A stretch of 64,000 bases of DNA. It comes from Curtobacterium sp. ZW137. GTDB taxonomy: Bacteria > Actinomycetota > Actinomycetes > Actinomycetales > Microbacteriaceae. Shown here one piece after another: positions 52,032 through 59,468 of the stretch (its first letter is position 1; each line of letters opens with the position of its first letter). Below the pieces are notes generated by a model that had not been told where the DNA came from, did no database searches, and saw only the letters and a list, made by a program, of their open reading frames with translations. A program made the position numbers and the translations under genes. The stretch covers positions 186,001 to 250,000 of the forward strand of contig NZ_RJKS01000004.1 in NCBI RefSeq assembly GCF_003762905.1, written 5' to 3'.

Positions 52032-52103
52032 ATCGCGCGTAGGAGGTGGAATCGCGCGTAGGAAGTCAGTTCTTTCGACCACCCACGCGCGATTCCACTT
52101 CCC
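52032..52103. repeat. 19-nt tandem-unit intergenic element, copy B
   Basis: Two 19-nt units (ATCGCGCGTAGGAGGTGGA at 52032-52050, ATCGCGCGTAGGAAGTCAG at 52051-52069) are followed by TTCTTTCGACC and ACGCGCGATTCCACTTCCC, which pairs back to the units. The order of blocks is the same as at 29153-29307. With a G-rich run before it, this fills the 302-bp gap between the transporter and LacI genes; I see no gene there. Confidence 0.7.
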
Positions 52104-52189
52104 ATCGCGGACGTGATGGGAAGGAACGAGCGGGCACTGCGAGGCGCGCCTCGCACGGTGCGGGGCCACCGGGATGCCAGGATGACCGC

Positions 52190-53200
52190 ATGACGGTGAG
52201 CGTTCGTGAAGTGGCAGCGCTCGCGGGCGTGTCGCTCGGCACGGTGTCGAACGTCCTGAACCGCCCCGAGAAGGTCGCCCCCGCGACGGTCGAACGCGTG
52301 CAGAACGCCATCGCCGAGCTCGGCTTCGTGCGGAACGACTCCGCGCGCCAGCTCCGGGCGGGCCGGAGCTCCACCGTCGGACTCATCGTCCTCGACGGCG
52401 GCAACCCCTTCTTCACCGACGTCGCACGCGGCGCCGAGGACGCCGCGATGTCGAAGGGCCTCGCGGTCCTGATCGGCAACTCCGACGAGTCCACCGAGCG
52501 GGAGGCCACCTACGTCGACCTGTTCGAGGAGCGCCGCGTCGCCGGACTCCTGATCTCCCCCGCCGGCGACGACCTCGCGCGGCTCGCACGACTCCGGGAC
52601 CAGGGCACTGCGGTGGTCCTCGTGGACCGGCGTGCCGACGACGAGCACTTCGCGTCGGTCTCGGTGGACGACGTCGCCGGGGGCCGGATCGCGGTGTCGC
52701 ACCTGCTCGCGATCGGCCGCCAGCGCATCGCCTTCGTCGGAGGGCCCTTCGGGATCCGGCAGGTGGCGGACCGGCACGCCGGAGCACTGGCCGCGGCGAC
52801 CGCAGCGGGCGCGTCGCTCGAGGTGCTGCGGACGACGTCGCTCTCCGTGCTCGAGGGACGGCGCATCGGCGAGGAGCTCCAGCGCCGCCCCGCCGGTTCG
52901 CGCCCGGACGCCGTGTTCGCGGCGAACGACCTCATCGCCGTCGGACTCGAGCAGGCGTTCATCATGCGCGGGTCCGTCGTCGTGCCCGACGAGATCGCGA
53001 TCGTGGGCTACGACGACATCGCGTTCGCCGAGGCCGCCGTGGTCCCGCTGACGTCGATCCGGCAGCCGGCGCAGGACCTCGGTCGTCAGGCGATCGAGCT
53101 GCTCGTGCGTCAGGTCGAGCACGGGCAGGACGTCGACCTGGAGCACGTGGAGTTCACGCCGGAGCTCGTGGTGCGCCAGTCCACGGTCCGCGAACGCTGA
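52190..53200 (+). CDS. LacI-family regulator, probable rhamnose-regulon repressor
   Basis: A 336-residue LacI protein. The DNA-binding domain at 2-55 (VSVREVAALAGVSLGTVSNVLNRPEKVAPATVERV) carries the hinge of this family. The effector domain ends with IAIVGYDDIAFAEAAVVPLTSIRQPAQDLGRQAIELLVRQV. It sits between the MFS/mutarotase operon and the RhaS gene, and five nearby promoters share TGAAACGATTCA, a typical LacI-family palindrome. It is the only LacI gene within the locus, so it is the best candidate to bind them. The inducer is likely L-rhamnose or a pathway intermediate. No copy of the site precedes its own gene. Confidence 0.9.
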   Translation: MTVSVREVAALAGVSLGTVSNVLNRPEKVAPATVERVQNAIAELGFVRNDSARQLRAGRSSTVGLIVLDGGNPFFTDVARGAEDAAMSKGLAVLIGNSDESTEREATYVDLFEERRVAGLLISPAGDDLARLARLRDQGTAVVLVDRRADDEHFASVSVDDVAGGRIAVSHLLAIGRQRIAFVGGPFGIRQVADRHAGALAAATAAGASLEVLRTTSLSVLEGRRIGEELQRRPAGSRPDAVFAANDLIAVGLEQAFIMRGSVVVPDEIAIVGYDDIAFAEAAVVPLTSIRQPAQDLGRQAIELLVRQVEHGQDVDLEHVEFTPELVVRQSTVRER

Positions 53201-53298
53201 GCACGGGCCGAGGCGCCTGCGCCGACCAGAGCAGCACGGGCCGGGGTGCCTGCCCCGACACACGGAGCACGGGCCGAGGCGCCTGCCCCGGCCCGTGC
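53201..53298. terminator. 33-nt triple repeat ending in a hairpin
   Basis: GCACGGGCC(G)(A/G)GG(C/T)GCCTGC recurs three times with a 33-nt period (53201, 53234, 53267). The last copy forms a stem with GGCCCGTGC (53290-53298), between the convergent LacI and RhaS genes. It looks like a terminator whose 5' arm was triplicated. Confidence 0.7.
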
Positions 53299-53312
53299 GC
53301 TGTGCGGCTGGG

Positions 53313-54362
53313 TCAGAAGTCGAACTTGTCGATGTTCTTCGCGTCGAACGTCGTCGGCTTCCCGAGGAGCACCGTGCCGTCGGCGCCGACCTTGTACTCG
53401 CCGAGCTTGCCCGCCTTGAACGAGTCACCGTCCTTGCCGGTGATGGTGCCGTCGATCAGTGCCTTCGCCGTGTACGCCGCCAGGTAGCCGAGGTCGCTCG
53501 GGTTCCAGAGGGCGAAGTTGCCGACGGTGCCGTCCTTGACGTAGGCACGCATCTGGTTCGGGGTGCCGAGGCCGGTGAGCGCGACCTTGCCCTTGTACTG
53601 CGACGTCGAGAGGTACCGGGCAGCGGCCGCGATGCCCACCGTGGTGGGCGAGACGATCCCCTTGAGATCGGGGTACTGCTGGACGAGCGCGGCGGTCTCG
53701 TCGAACGAGGTCTGGTCGTCGTCGTTCCCGTAGACGGTCTTCACGATGTCGATGTCCGGGTACTTCTTCCCGATGTACGCGGTCATCGCCTTGTTCCAGG
53801 CGTTCTGGTTCGTCGCGTTCGCCGAGGCCGAGAGGATCGCGATCTGGCCCTTGCCACCGATCTCGTCGGCGATGTTGTCCGCCTGCGCCTGCGCGATCCC
53901 GTCGCTGGAGGCCTGGTTCACGAAGACGTCGCGGCAGGCGGGGTCGACGTCGGAGTCGAAGGTCACGACCTTGACCCCGGCGGTCTTCGCCTGCTTCAGC
54001 GACGTGCAGAGCGCGTTCGGGTCGTTCGCGGAGAGGACGATGGCGCCGACGTGCTGCTGCGTGAGGGTGTTGATGAAGCTCACCTGTGCTGAGGCGCCGG
54101 TGGTCGTCGGGCCGACTTCGGCGTAGGTGCCGTCGAACTTCTCGACCGCGGACTTCCCGCCGTCGCCGTCGGACGCCTTGAAGTAGTTGTTCCCGAGGGA
54201 CTTGGGCAGGAACGTGATCTTGTAGTTCTTCGAGCCGCCGCTGCTGCCGCCGGTGCCGGCATCGCTGCCGCTCGAGCATCCGGTGACCAGGAGGGCGAGG
54301 CCGAGGGTCGCGGACGCGACCGCGACGAGTCGCTTGGAGCGACGGGAGGAGGTGTGGAACAT
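53313..54362 (-). CDS. rhaS: Rhamnose ABC transporter substrate-binding protein RhaS
   Basis: A 349-residue CUT2-type (Peripla_BP_4) receptor. The signal and lipobox VTGC (26-29) predict a lipoprotein. The mature protein shows YKITFLPKSLGNNYFKASDGDGGKSAVEKF, AIVLSANDPNALCTSLKQAKTAGVKVVTFDSDVD and VSPTTVGIAAAARYL, close to known rhamnose-binding proteins of RhaSTPQ systems. It is the last gene of an operon with two permeases and a double ATPase. Assignment to rhamnose rests on family style plus the flanking rhaI operon and mutarotase. Confidence 0.9.
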   Translation of the reverse strand: MFHTSSRRSKRLVAVASATLGLALLVTGCSSGSDAGTGGSSGGSKNYKITFLPKSLGNNYFKASDGDGGKSAVEKFDGTYAEVGPTTTGASAQVSFINTLTQQHVGAIVLSANDPNALCTSLKQAKTAGVKVVTFDSDVDPACRDVFVNQASSDGIAQAQADNIADEIGGKGQIAILSASANATNQNAWNKAMTAYIGKKYPDIDIVKTVYGNDDDQTSFDETAALVQQYPDLKGIVSPTTVGIAAAARYLSTSQYKGKVALTGLGTPNQMRAYVKDGTVGNFALWNPSDLGYLAAYTAKALIDGTITGKDGDSFKAGKLGEYKVGADGTVLLGKPTTFDAKNIDKFDF

Positions 54363-54449
54363 CGTTGTTCTTCCTTCGGTACTGAGATCGTGCGGGACAG
54401 GAGGTGAGTAGGGCAGGAGGTCGGGACAGGAGGTCGCGGACAGGAGGTG

Positions 54450-55484
54450 TCAGCCGGTCTGGGGCCGCCGCACCCGGACCCGCGTGACGATCTGCGGGAC
54501 GACCACGGACAGGATCAGCACGACGCCGGTGACGACGGTGATGGCATCGGAGCTGACACTCGCGAGCTGGAGCGCGCTCTGCAGGACGCCGATGAGGAGC
54601 ACACCGGCGACGACGCCCGGCAGTGACCCCTTGCCGCCGAAGATCGACACGCCCCCGAGCAGCACGGCGGCGATCACGGAGAGCTCCAGCCCGGTGGCGT
54701 TGTCCCCGCGGGCGGTGCTGTAGCGCAGCGTCCAGAACACCCCGGCAAGGGCGGAGACCACCCCGGACAGGACGAACGCGATGAACTTCGACCGCGCCAC
54801 GCGCACCCCCGAGAAGGTCGCCGCGTCGCTGCTCAGCCCGAGTGCGATGAGCCCCCGGCCGAACGGCGTGAAGTGCAGCACCGCCGCGAAGACCAGGATG
54901 AGCACGATGACGAGCACCATCACGACCGGGATGCCGGTGGTGCCGATCTGCCGCTGTGCGAGGTCGAGCCAGAACGCCGGGAAGGTCGCGATCGACGTCG
55001 TCCCGAGGAGTCCGACCGCGATGCCGCGGAACAGCGCGATCGTGCCGATCGTCACGGCGATGGACGGCAGCCCGAAACCGGTGACGAGGAAGCCGTTGAG
55101 GGCACCGCAGGCGAGCCCGACCACCAGGCAGACGAGGATCGACACCGGGAACGGCACGCCGGCCTGGGTGAGGAGCCCGAGGACGACGCTGCTCAGGCCG
55201 ACCGTGCTGCCGACGGACAGGTCGATCTCGCCGGTGATGATCACGAACGTCATCGGCAGCGCGATCATCAGGATCGGGGTCGCGTCGAGGAGCAGGAACG
55301 CCAGCGTCGTCGTCGTGCCGAAGTAGGGCACCACGATCGTGGCGACGATCGCCGCGATCACGAGGACCGCCGCGACGGTGGCCTCACGGGAGGCGAGCAG
55401 GCGGCGCCACAGCGGTGTGCCGTGTGCGCGGATCGGTCGGGTGCTGGTGGCCGCGCGGCCGGAGCCGAGTTCGATGCCGCTCAT
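54450..55484 (-). CDS. rhaQ: Rhamnose ABC transporter permease RhaQ
   Basis: A 344-residue CUT2 permease with about ten helices. Signatures: TFVIITGEIDLSVGSTVGLSSVVLG, GFLVTGFGLPSIAVTIGTIALFRGIAVGLLG and AAVLLGGVSIFGGKGSLPGVVAGVLLIGVLQ. It starts at an ATG overlapping the stop of rhaP (ATGA). An 87-bp gap with three AGGAGGT-like repeats (CAGGAGGT near 54410-54450) separates it from rhaS. Assignment of the Q rather than P letter follows gene order only. Confidence 0.88.
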   Translation of the reverse strand: MSGIELGSGRAATSTRPIRAHGTPLWRRLLASREATVAAVLVIAAIVATIVVPYFGTTTTLAFLLLDATPILMIALPMTFVIITGEIDLSVGSTVGLSSVVLGLLTQAGVPFPVSILVCLVVGLACGALNGFLVTGFGLPSIAVTIGTIALFRGIAVGLLGTTSIATFPAFWLDLAQRQIGTTGIPVVMVLVIVLILVFAAVLHFTPFGRGLIALGLSSDAATFSGVRVARSKFIAFVLSGVVSALAGVFWTLRYSTARGDNATGLELSVIAAVLLGGVSIFGGKGSLPGVVAGVLLIGVLQSALQLASVSSDAITVVTGVVLILSVVVPQIVTRVRVRRPQTG

Positions 55485-56542
55485 GATGCGTCTTCCCGTT
55501 CTGCGATGAGCCGTCTGGACAGCCGGACCGCCAGGTACCGGTCAAGGACGATCGCCCCGATGATGAGTGCACCGACGACGGCCTGCTGCCAGAAGCTCTG
55601 CACGCCGAGGATCGGGAGCGCCCGGCTGATGGTGATGAGCAGGAACGCGCCGATCGCCGCGCCGTAGACCGTGCCGCTGCCGCCGAAGATCGCGACGCCG
55701 CCGATCACCGCCGCGCCGACCGCCTGCAGCTCGATGCCGGATCCGGTCTGCGAGTTGCTCGTCCCGTAGCGGGCCGTGAAGAGCACCCCGGCGAGCCCGG
55801 CGAGTGCTCCGGAGATCACGAACGCCCAGAAGATCCGCCGACGGACGCGGAGTCCGTAGAGCTCGGCGGCCGCGGGGTCCGACCCGATCGCGTAGAGCTC
55901 CCGGCCGCTCGGCTTGTTGCGCATGTACCAGCCGGCCACCAGGACCACGACGATCGCGACGAGGAACAGGGTCGGGATGCCGAGGACGGAGGCGGTCCCG
56001 ATGTCGAGGAACCCCTGCGGCAGCTGGGACGGGTTGATCTGGTTGCTGCCGGTCCACAGGACGTTCACGCCGCGGTAGACGTACAGCGTGCCGAGGGTGA
56101 TGACGAGCGCCGGGACCTTCGCCAGCGCGACCAGGGCACCGTTGACGACGCCGAGCAGCGCTCCGGCGACCGCGCCGATGAGGAACACCAGGAGGATCGG
56201 GATCCCCGGGATCCCGATGAAGACCTGTCCGGTCAGGTACGCGGTCAGCCCGACCACGGAGCCGACGGACAGGTCGACGCTCCGGGTGATGATGACCATC
56301 GCCTGGCCGACGGCGAGCAGCATCAGCATCGCGGGGGTGAGCAGGAGGTCGCGCCACCCGTCGGTCGAGAACAGGAAGTTCGGGTTCACGATGGTGGTGA
56401 CGACGACGATGAGGACCGCGACACCGAAGATCGTCGTCTCGCGGGCCCGGATGAGCCGACGGACGCCGCGGCCGAACGCGTTCTGGTGGCTCGGGCCGCC
56501 GGCGGTCGTCGCCGTGGACCGCTGGGAGACCGCGGCGCTCAT
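55481..56542 (-). CDS. rhaP: Rhamnose ABC transporter permease RhaP
   Basis: A 353-residue CUT2 permease. Signatures: AVGQAMVIITRSVDLSVGSVVGLTAYL, GALVALAKVPALVITLGTLYVYRGVNVLW and GAAVIGGVAIFGGSGTVYGAAIGAFLLITI. The ATG at 56542 overlaps the ATPase stop codon and the gene's stop overlaps rhaQ, so the three are coupled. The two permeases probably form a heterodimer. Confidence 0.88.
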   Translation of the reverse strand: MSAAVSQRSTATTAGGPSHQNAFGRGVRRLIRARETTIFGVAVLIVVVTTIVNPNFLFSTDGWRDLLLTPAMLMLLAVGQAMVIITRSVDLSVGSVVGLTAYLTGQVFIGIPGIPILLVFLIGAVAGALLGVVNGALVALAKVPALVITLGTLYVYRGVNVLWTGSNQINPSQLPQGFLDIGTASVLGIPTLFLVAIVVVLVAGWYMRNKPSGRELYAIGSDPAAAELYGLRVRRRIFWAFVISGALAGLAGVLFTARYGTSNSQTGSGIELQAVGAAVIGGVAIFGGSGTVYGAAIGAFLLITISRALPILGVQSFWQQAVVGALIIGAIVLDRYLAVRLSRRLIAEREDAS

Positions 56543-58080
56543 GCCGCCACCCCCGCCGCACCGTCGACACCGGCGGCGTGCGTCGCCGCGTACATGACGT
56601 TCTCGCTCGTCGCGTCCGACTGGTCGAACCGCGCGGTGATCCGGCCCTCGCGGACCACGAGGACACGGTCCGCCATCCCGAGCACCTCGGGCAGCTCCGA
56701 CGAGATCATCAGGATCGCGAGCCCCTGGCCGGCCAGCTCGCTGATGAGCCGGTGCACCTCGGACTTCGTGCCGACGTCGATGCCGCGGGTGGGTTCGTCG
56801 ATGACGAGCAGCTTCGGCGCGGTGGCGAGCCACTTCGCGATGACGACCTTCTGCTGGTTCCCGCCGCTCAGGGTCCCGACGAGGGTGTCGAGCGCGTTCG
56901 TCTTCACCTCGAGGCGGCTGGCCCAGAGTGCAGCGGCCGCGTTCTCGTCGCGCGACCGCAGGAAGCCCCAGCGTGCGAGGGACTCGCGGATCGCGAGCGT
57001 CGTGTTGCGTGCGACCGAGGAGTCGAGGACCAGGCCCTGTTTGCGGCGGTCCTCCGGGACGAACCCGATCCCCGCGCGCATCGCCGCGCCGGGGTCGTGC
57101 TTCGCGACGGCTCGGCCGAGCACCGACACGGAGCCGGTCCGGTAGTCGTCGACCCCGAAGACCGCGCGGGCGATCTCGCTCCGCCCTGCGCCGACGAGTC
57201 CGGCGAGCCCGACGATCTCCCCCGCACGCACCGTGAACGAGACGTCGTGGAAGACGCCGGGGGTGGAGAGCCCCTGCACCTCGAGGACGACGTCGCCGAT
57301 GGTCGCCGGCTGCTTCGGGAAGAGGTTGCTGACCTCACGTCCGACCATCCTCCGGACGATCTCGTCCTCGGTGACGTCCGTCACGGCGTCCGTCGAGACG
57401 TACGCGCCGTCGCGCATCACGGTGACGGTGTCGCAGAGGGCGAACACCTCGTCGAACCGGTGCGAGATGAACACGAGGCCGCGGCCTTCGTCCCGGAGGC
57501 TGCGGGCCACCTGGAAGAGCCGCTCGACCTCGACGCCGCTGAGCGCGGCGGTCGGCTCGTCCATGATGAGCAGCCGGGCGTCGAGCGAGATCGCCTTCGC
57601 GATCTCGATGATCTGCTGGTCGGCGATCGACAGGCCCTCGGCCAGTCGGTCCGGGTCGATGGAGACGGACAACCGGGCGAAGATGCCCAGCGCCTCGGCG
57701 CGCATCGCACGACGGTCGATGCGTCCGAAGCGGTCCTTCGGCTGCCGGCCCATGAAGATGTTCTCGGTCACCGTCAGGTCGGGGAAGAGTGTCGGCTCCT
57801 GGTAGATCACGGCGATGCCGGCCTGCTTCGCGGCCGCGGTGGACGAGAAGTCCACCGGCTCGCCACGGAACCGGAAGGCGCCGCTGTCGCGCTGGTACAG
57901 CCCGGCCACGATCTTCACCAGCGTGGACTTCCCGGCGCCGTTCTCGCCGACGAGGGCGTGGATGGAGTTCGCGGCGACGGTGAGGGTCGCCGACGTGAGG
58001 GCGACCACGGAGCCAAAGGACTTCGAGACCTGCTCGAGCTCGAGAACCGGTGGTCCACTGACGGGTTGGGTGATCGGCAT
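56539..58080 (-). CDS. rhaT: Rhamnose ABC transporter ATP-binding protein RhaT
   Basis: A 513-residue fusion of two ABC domains, the standard CUT2 ATPase. The first domain has Walker A GENGAGKS (45-52), signature GLSIADQQIIEIAKAI and Walker B LLIMDEPTAAL. The second has a degenerate Walker A (GLVGAGRSEIAR), as is normal in this family, with LSGGNQQKVVIAKWLA and LLVIDEPTRGIDV. It is the first gene of the operon, starting at 58080, downstream of a promoter with an rha-type operator. Confidence 0.93.
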   Translation of the reverse strand: MPITQPVSGPPVLELEQVSKSFGSVVALTSATLTVAANSIHALVGENGAGKSTLVKIVAGLYQRDSGAFRFRGEPVDFSSTAAAKQAGIAVIYQEPTLFPDLTVTENIFMGRQPKDRFGRIDRRAMRAEALGIFARLSVSIDPDRLAEGLSIADQQIIEIAKAISLDARLLIMDEPTAALSGVEVERLFQVARSLRDEGRGLVFISHRFDEVFALCDTVTVMRDGAYVSTDAVTDVTEDEIVRRMVGREVSNLFPKQPATIGDVVLEVQGLSTPGVFHDVSFTVRAGEIVGLAGLVGAGRSEIARAVFGVDDYRTGSVSVLGRAVAKHDPGAAMRAGIGFVPEDRRKQGLVLDSSVARNTTLAIRESLARWGFLRSRDENAAAALWASRLEVKTNALDTLVGTLSGGNQQKVVIAKWLATAPKLLVIDEPTRGIDVGTKSEVHRLISELAGQGLAILMISSELPEVLGMADRVLVVREGRITARFDQSDATSENVMYAATHAAGVDGAAGVAA

Positions 58081-58112
58081 TGATCGTGCTCCACGACTTC
58101 GTTGACGCGAGA

Positions 58113-58159
58113 TGAAACCTTTCAACGCCGAAGGTAGAGCGAACCCGACGCATCGTCAA
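58113..58159 (-). promoter_or_regulatory. Promoter and rha operator site D
   Basis: On the minus strand TTGACG (58159-58154), a 17-bp spacer and TACCTT (58136-58131), followed by TGAAACCTTTCA (58124-58113), a perfect palindrome apart from its two central bases that differs from the consensus TGAAACGATTCA only in the centre. It ends 32 bp before the rhaT start. Confidence 0.65.
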
Positions 58160-58231
58160 GCCCCGCTACCGAGTCGTGACCAGCAGGATCATGGCGACTC
58201 CGTCACCCCGAGCAGGAAGCGAGGACGGGGC

Positions 58232-58273
58232 TTGCGCAGCCCGCGACGCACGCGTACGGTGTGAAACGATTCA
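58232..58273 (+). promoter_or_regulatory. Promoter and rha operator site E
   Basis: TTGCGC (58232-58237), a 17-bp spacer and TACGGT (58255-58260), then TGAAACGATTCA (58262-58273) directly over the start of transcription. It precedes the rhaI operon by 23 bp. The same arrangement of -10 box followed by palindrome is seen at sites C and D. Confidence 0.7.
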
Positions 58274-58296
58274 ATCGCACACGAGGAAGTGACACG

Positions 58297-59466
58297 ATGA
58301 CATCAGCGAGCTTCAGCTCCGTCGCCGAACAACTGGCGCGCCAGCAGATCGAACTCCCGTCCTGGGCCTTCGGCAACTCCGGCACCCGCTTCAAGGTGTT
58401 CAGCACACCCGGCACCCCGCGCGACCCCTACGAGAAGATCGCGGACGCCGCGCAGGTGCACCGGTACACCGGGCTCGCCCCCACCGTCGCGCTCCACATC
58501 CCGTGGGACGTCGTCGACGACTTCGCGGACCTGAAGCGTCACGCCCAGGAGCACGGGGTCTCCCTCGGCACCGTCAACTCGAACACGTTCCAGGACGACG
58601 ACTACAAGTTCGGCGCACTGACCCACGTCGACGAGTCGATCCGGCAGAAGGCGATCGACCACCACCTCCGCTGCATCGACGTGATGGACGCCACCGGCAG
58701 CCGTGACCTGAAGATCTGGCTCGCCGAGGGCTCGAACTACCCGGGGCAGGAGGACATGCGGAGCCGCCAGGACCGCCTGCACGACTCCCTGTCGACGATC
58801 TACGATCGGCTCGGGGACGACCAGCGCCTGGTGCTCGAGTACAAGTTCTTCGAGCCGGCGTTCTACCACACGGACGTCCCGGACTGGGGCACCAGCTACG
58901 TCCAGACGAGCGCGCTCGGGGACAAGGCGATGGTCTGCCTGGACACCGGCCACCACGCCCCGGGCACGAACATCGAGTTCATCGTGATGCAGCTCCTGCG
59001 TCTCGGGAAGCTCGGTTCCTTCGACTTCAACTCGCGCTTCTACGCGGACGACGACCTGATCGTCGGCGCCGCGGACCCGTACCAGCTGTTCCGCATCCTG
59101 GTCGAGGTCGTCCGCGGCGGCGGCTACGACAACCCCGATGTGGCGTTCATGCTCGACCAGTGCCACAACGTCGAAGACAAGATCCCCGGCCAGATCCGCT
59201 CGGTGCTGAACGTGCAGGAGATGACCGCCCGTGCGCTGCTGCTCGACCGCGTGGCGTTGACCGCCGCGCAGGAAGCCCACGACGTCCTCGGCGCGAACGA
59301 GATCTTCATGGACGCGTTCCAGACGGACGTCCGACCGGACCTCGCCGCCTGGCGCGAGTCCCGCGGACTCCCCGCGAACCCGATGCGCGCCTACCTCGAC
59401 TCCGGCTACCAGCGCACGATCGCCGACGAGCGTGTCGGCGGCGTCCAGGCCGGTTGGGGCGCGTGA
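58297..59466 (+). CDS. rhaI: L-rhamnose isomerase
   Basis: A 389-residue isomerase that converts L-rhamnose to L-rhamnulose. It is of the RhaI type found in Pseudomonas stutzeri and Gram-positives, related to xylose isomerase, not the Escherichia RhaA type. Signatures: WAFGNSGTRFKVFSTPGTPRDPYEKIADAAQVHRYTGLAPTVALHIPWD, LGTVNSNTFQDDDYKFGALTH and the metal-site segments LEYKFFEPAFYHTDVPDWGTSY, CLDTGHHAPGTNIEF and SFDFNSRFYADDDL. The ATG at 58297 is 23 bp after operator E. First gene of the catabolic operon. Confidence 0.95.
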   Translation: MTSASFSSVAEQLARQQIELPSWAFGNSGTRFKVFSTPGTPRDPYEKIADAAQVHRYTGLAPTVALHIPWDVVDDFADLKRHAQEHGVSLGTVNSNTFQDDDYKFGALTHVDESIRQKAIDHHLRCIDVMDATGSRDLKIWLAEGSNYPGQEDMRSRQDRLHDSLSTIYDRLGDDQRLVLEYKFFEPAFYHTDVPDWGTSYVQTSALGDKAMVCLDTGHHAPGTNIEFIVMQLLRLGKLGSFDFNSRFYADDDLIVGAADPYQLFRILVEVVRGGGYDNPDVAFMLDQCHNVEDKIPGQIRSVLNVQEMTARALLLDRVALTAAQEAHDVLGANEIFMDAFQTDVRPDLAAWRESRGLPANPMRAYLDSGYQRTIADERVGGVQAGWGA

Positions 59467-59468
59467 CC

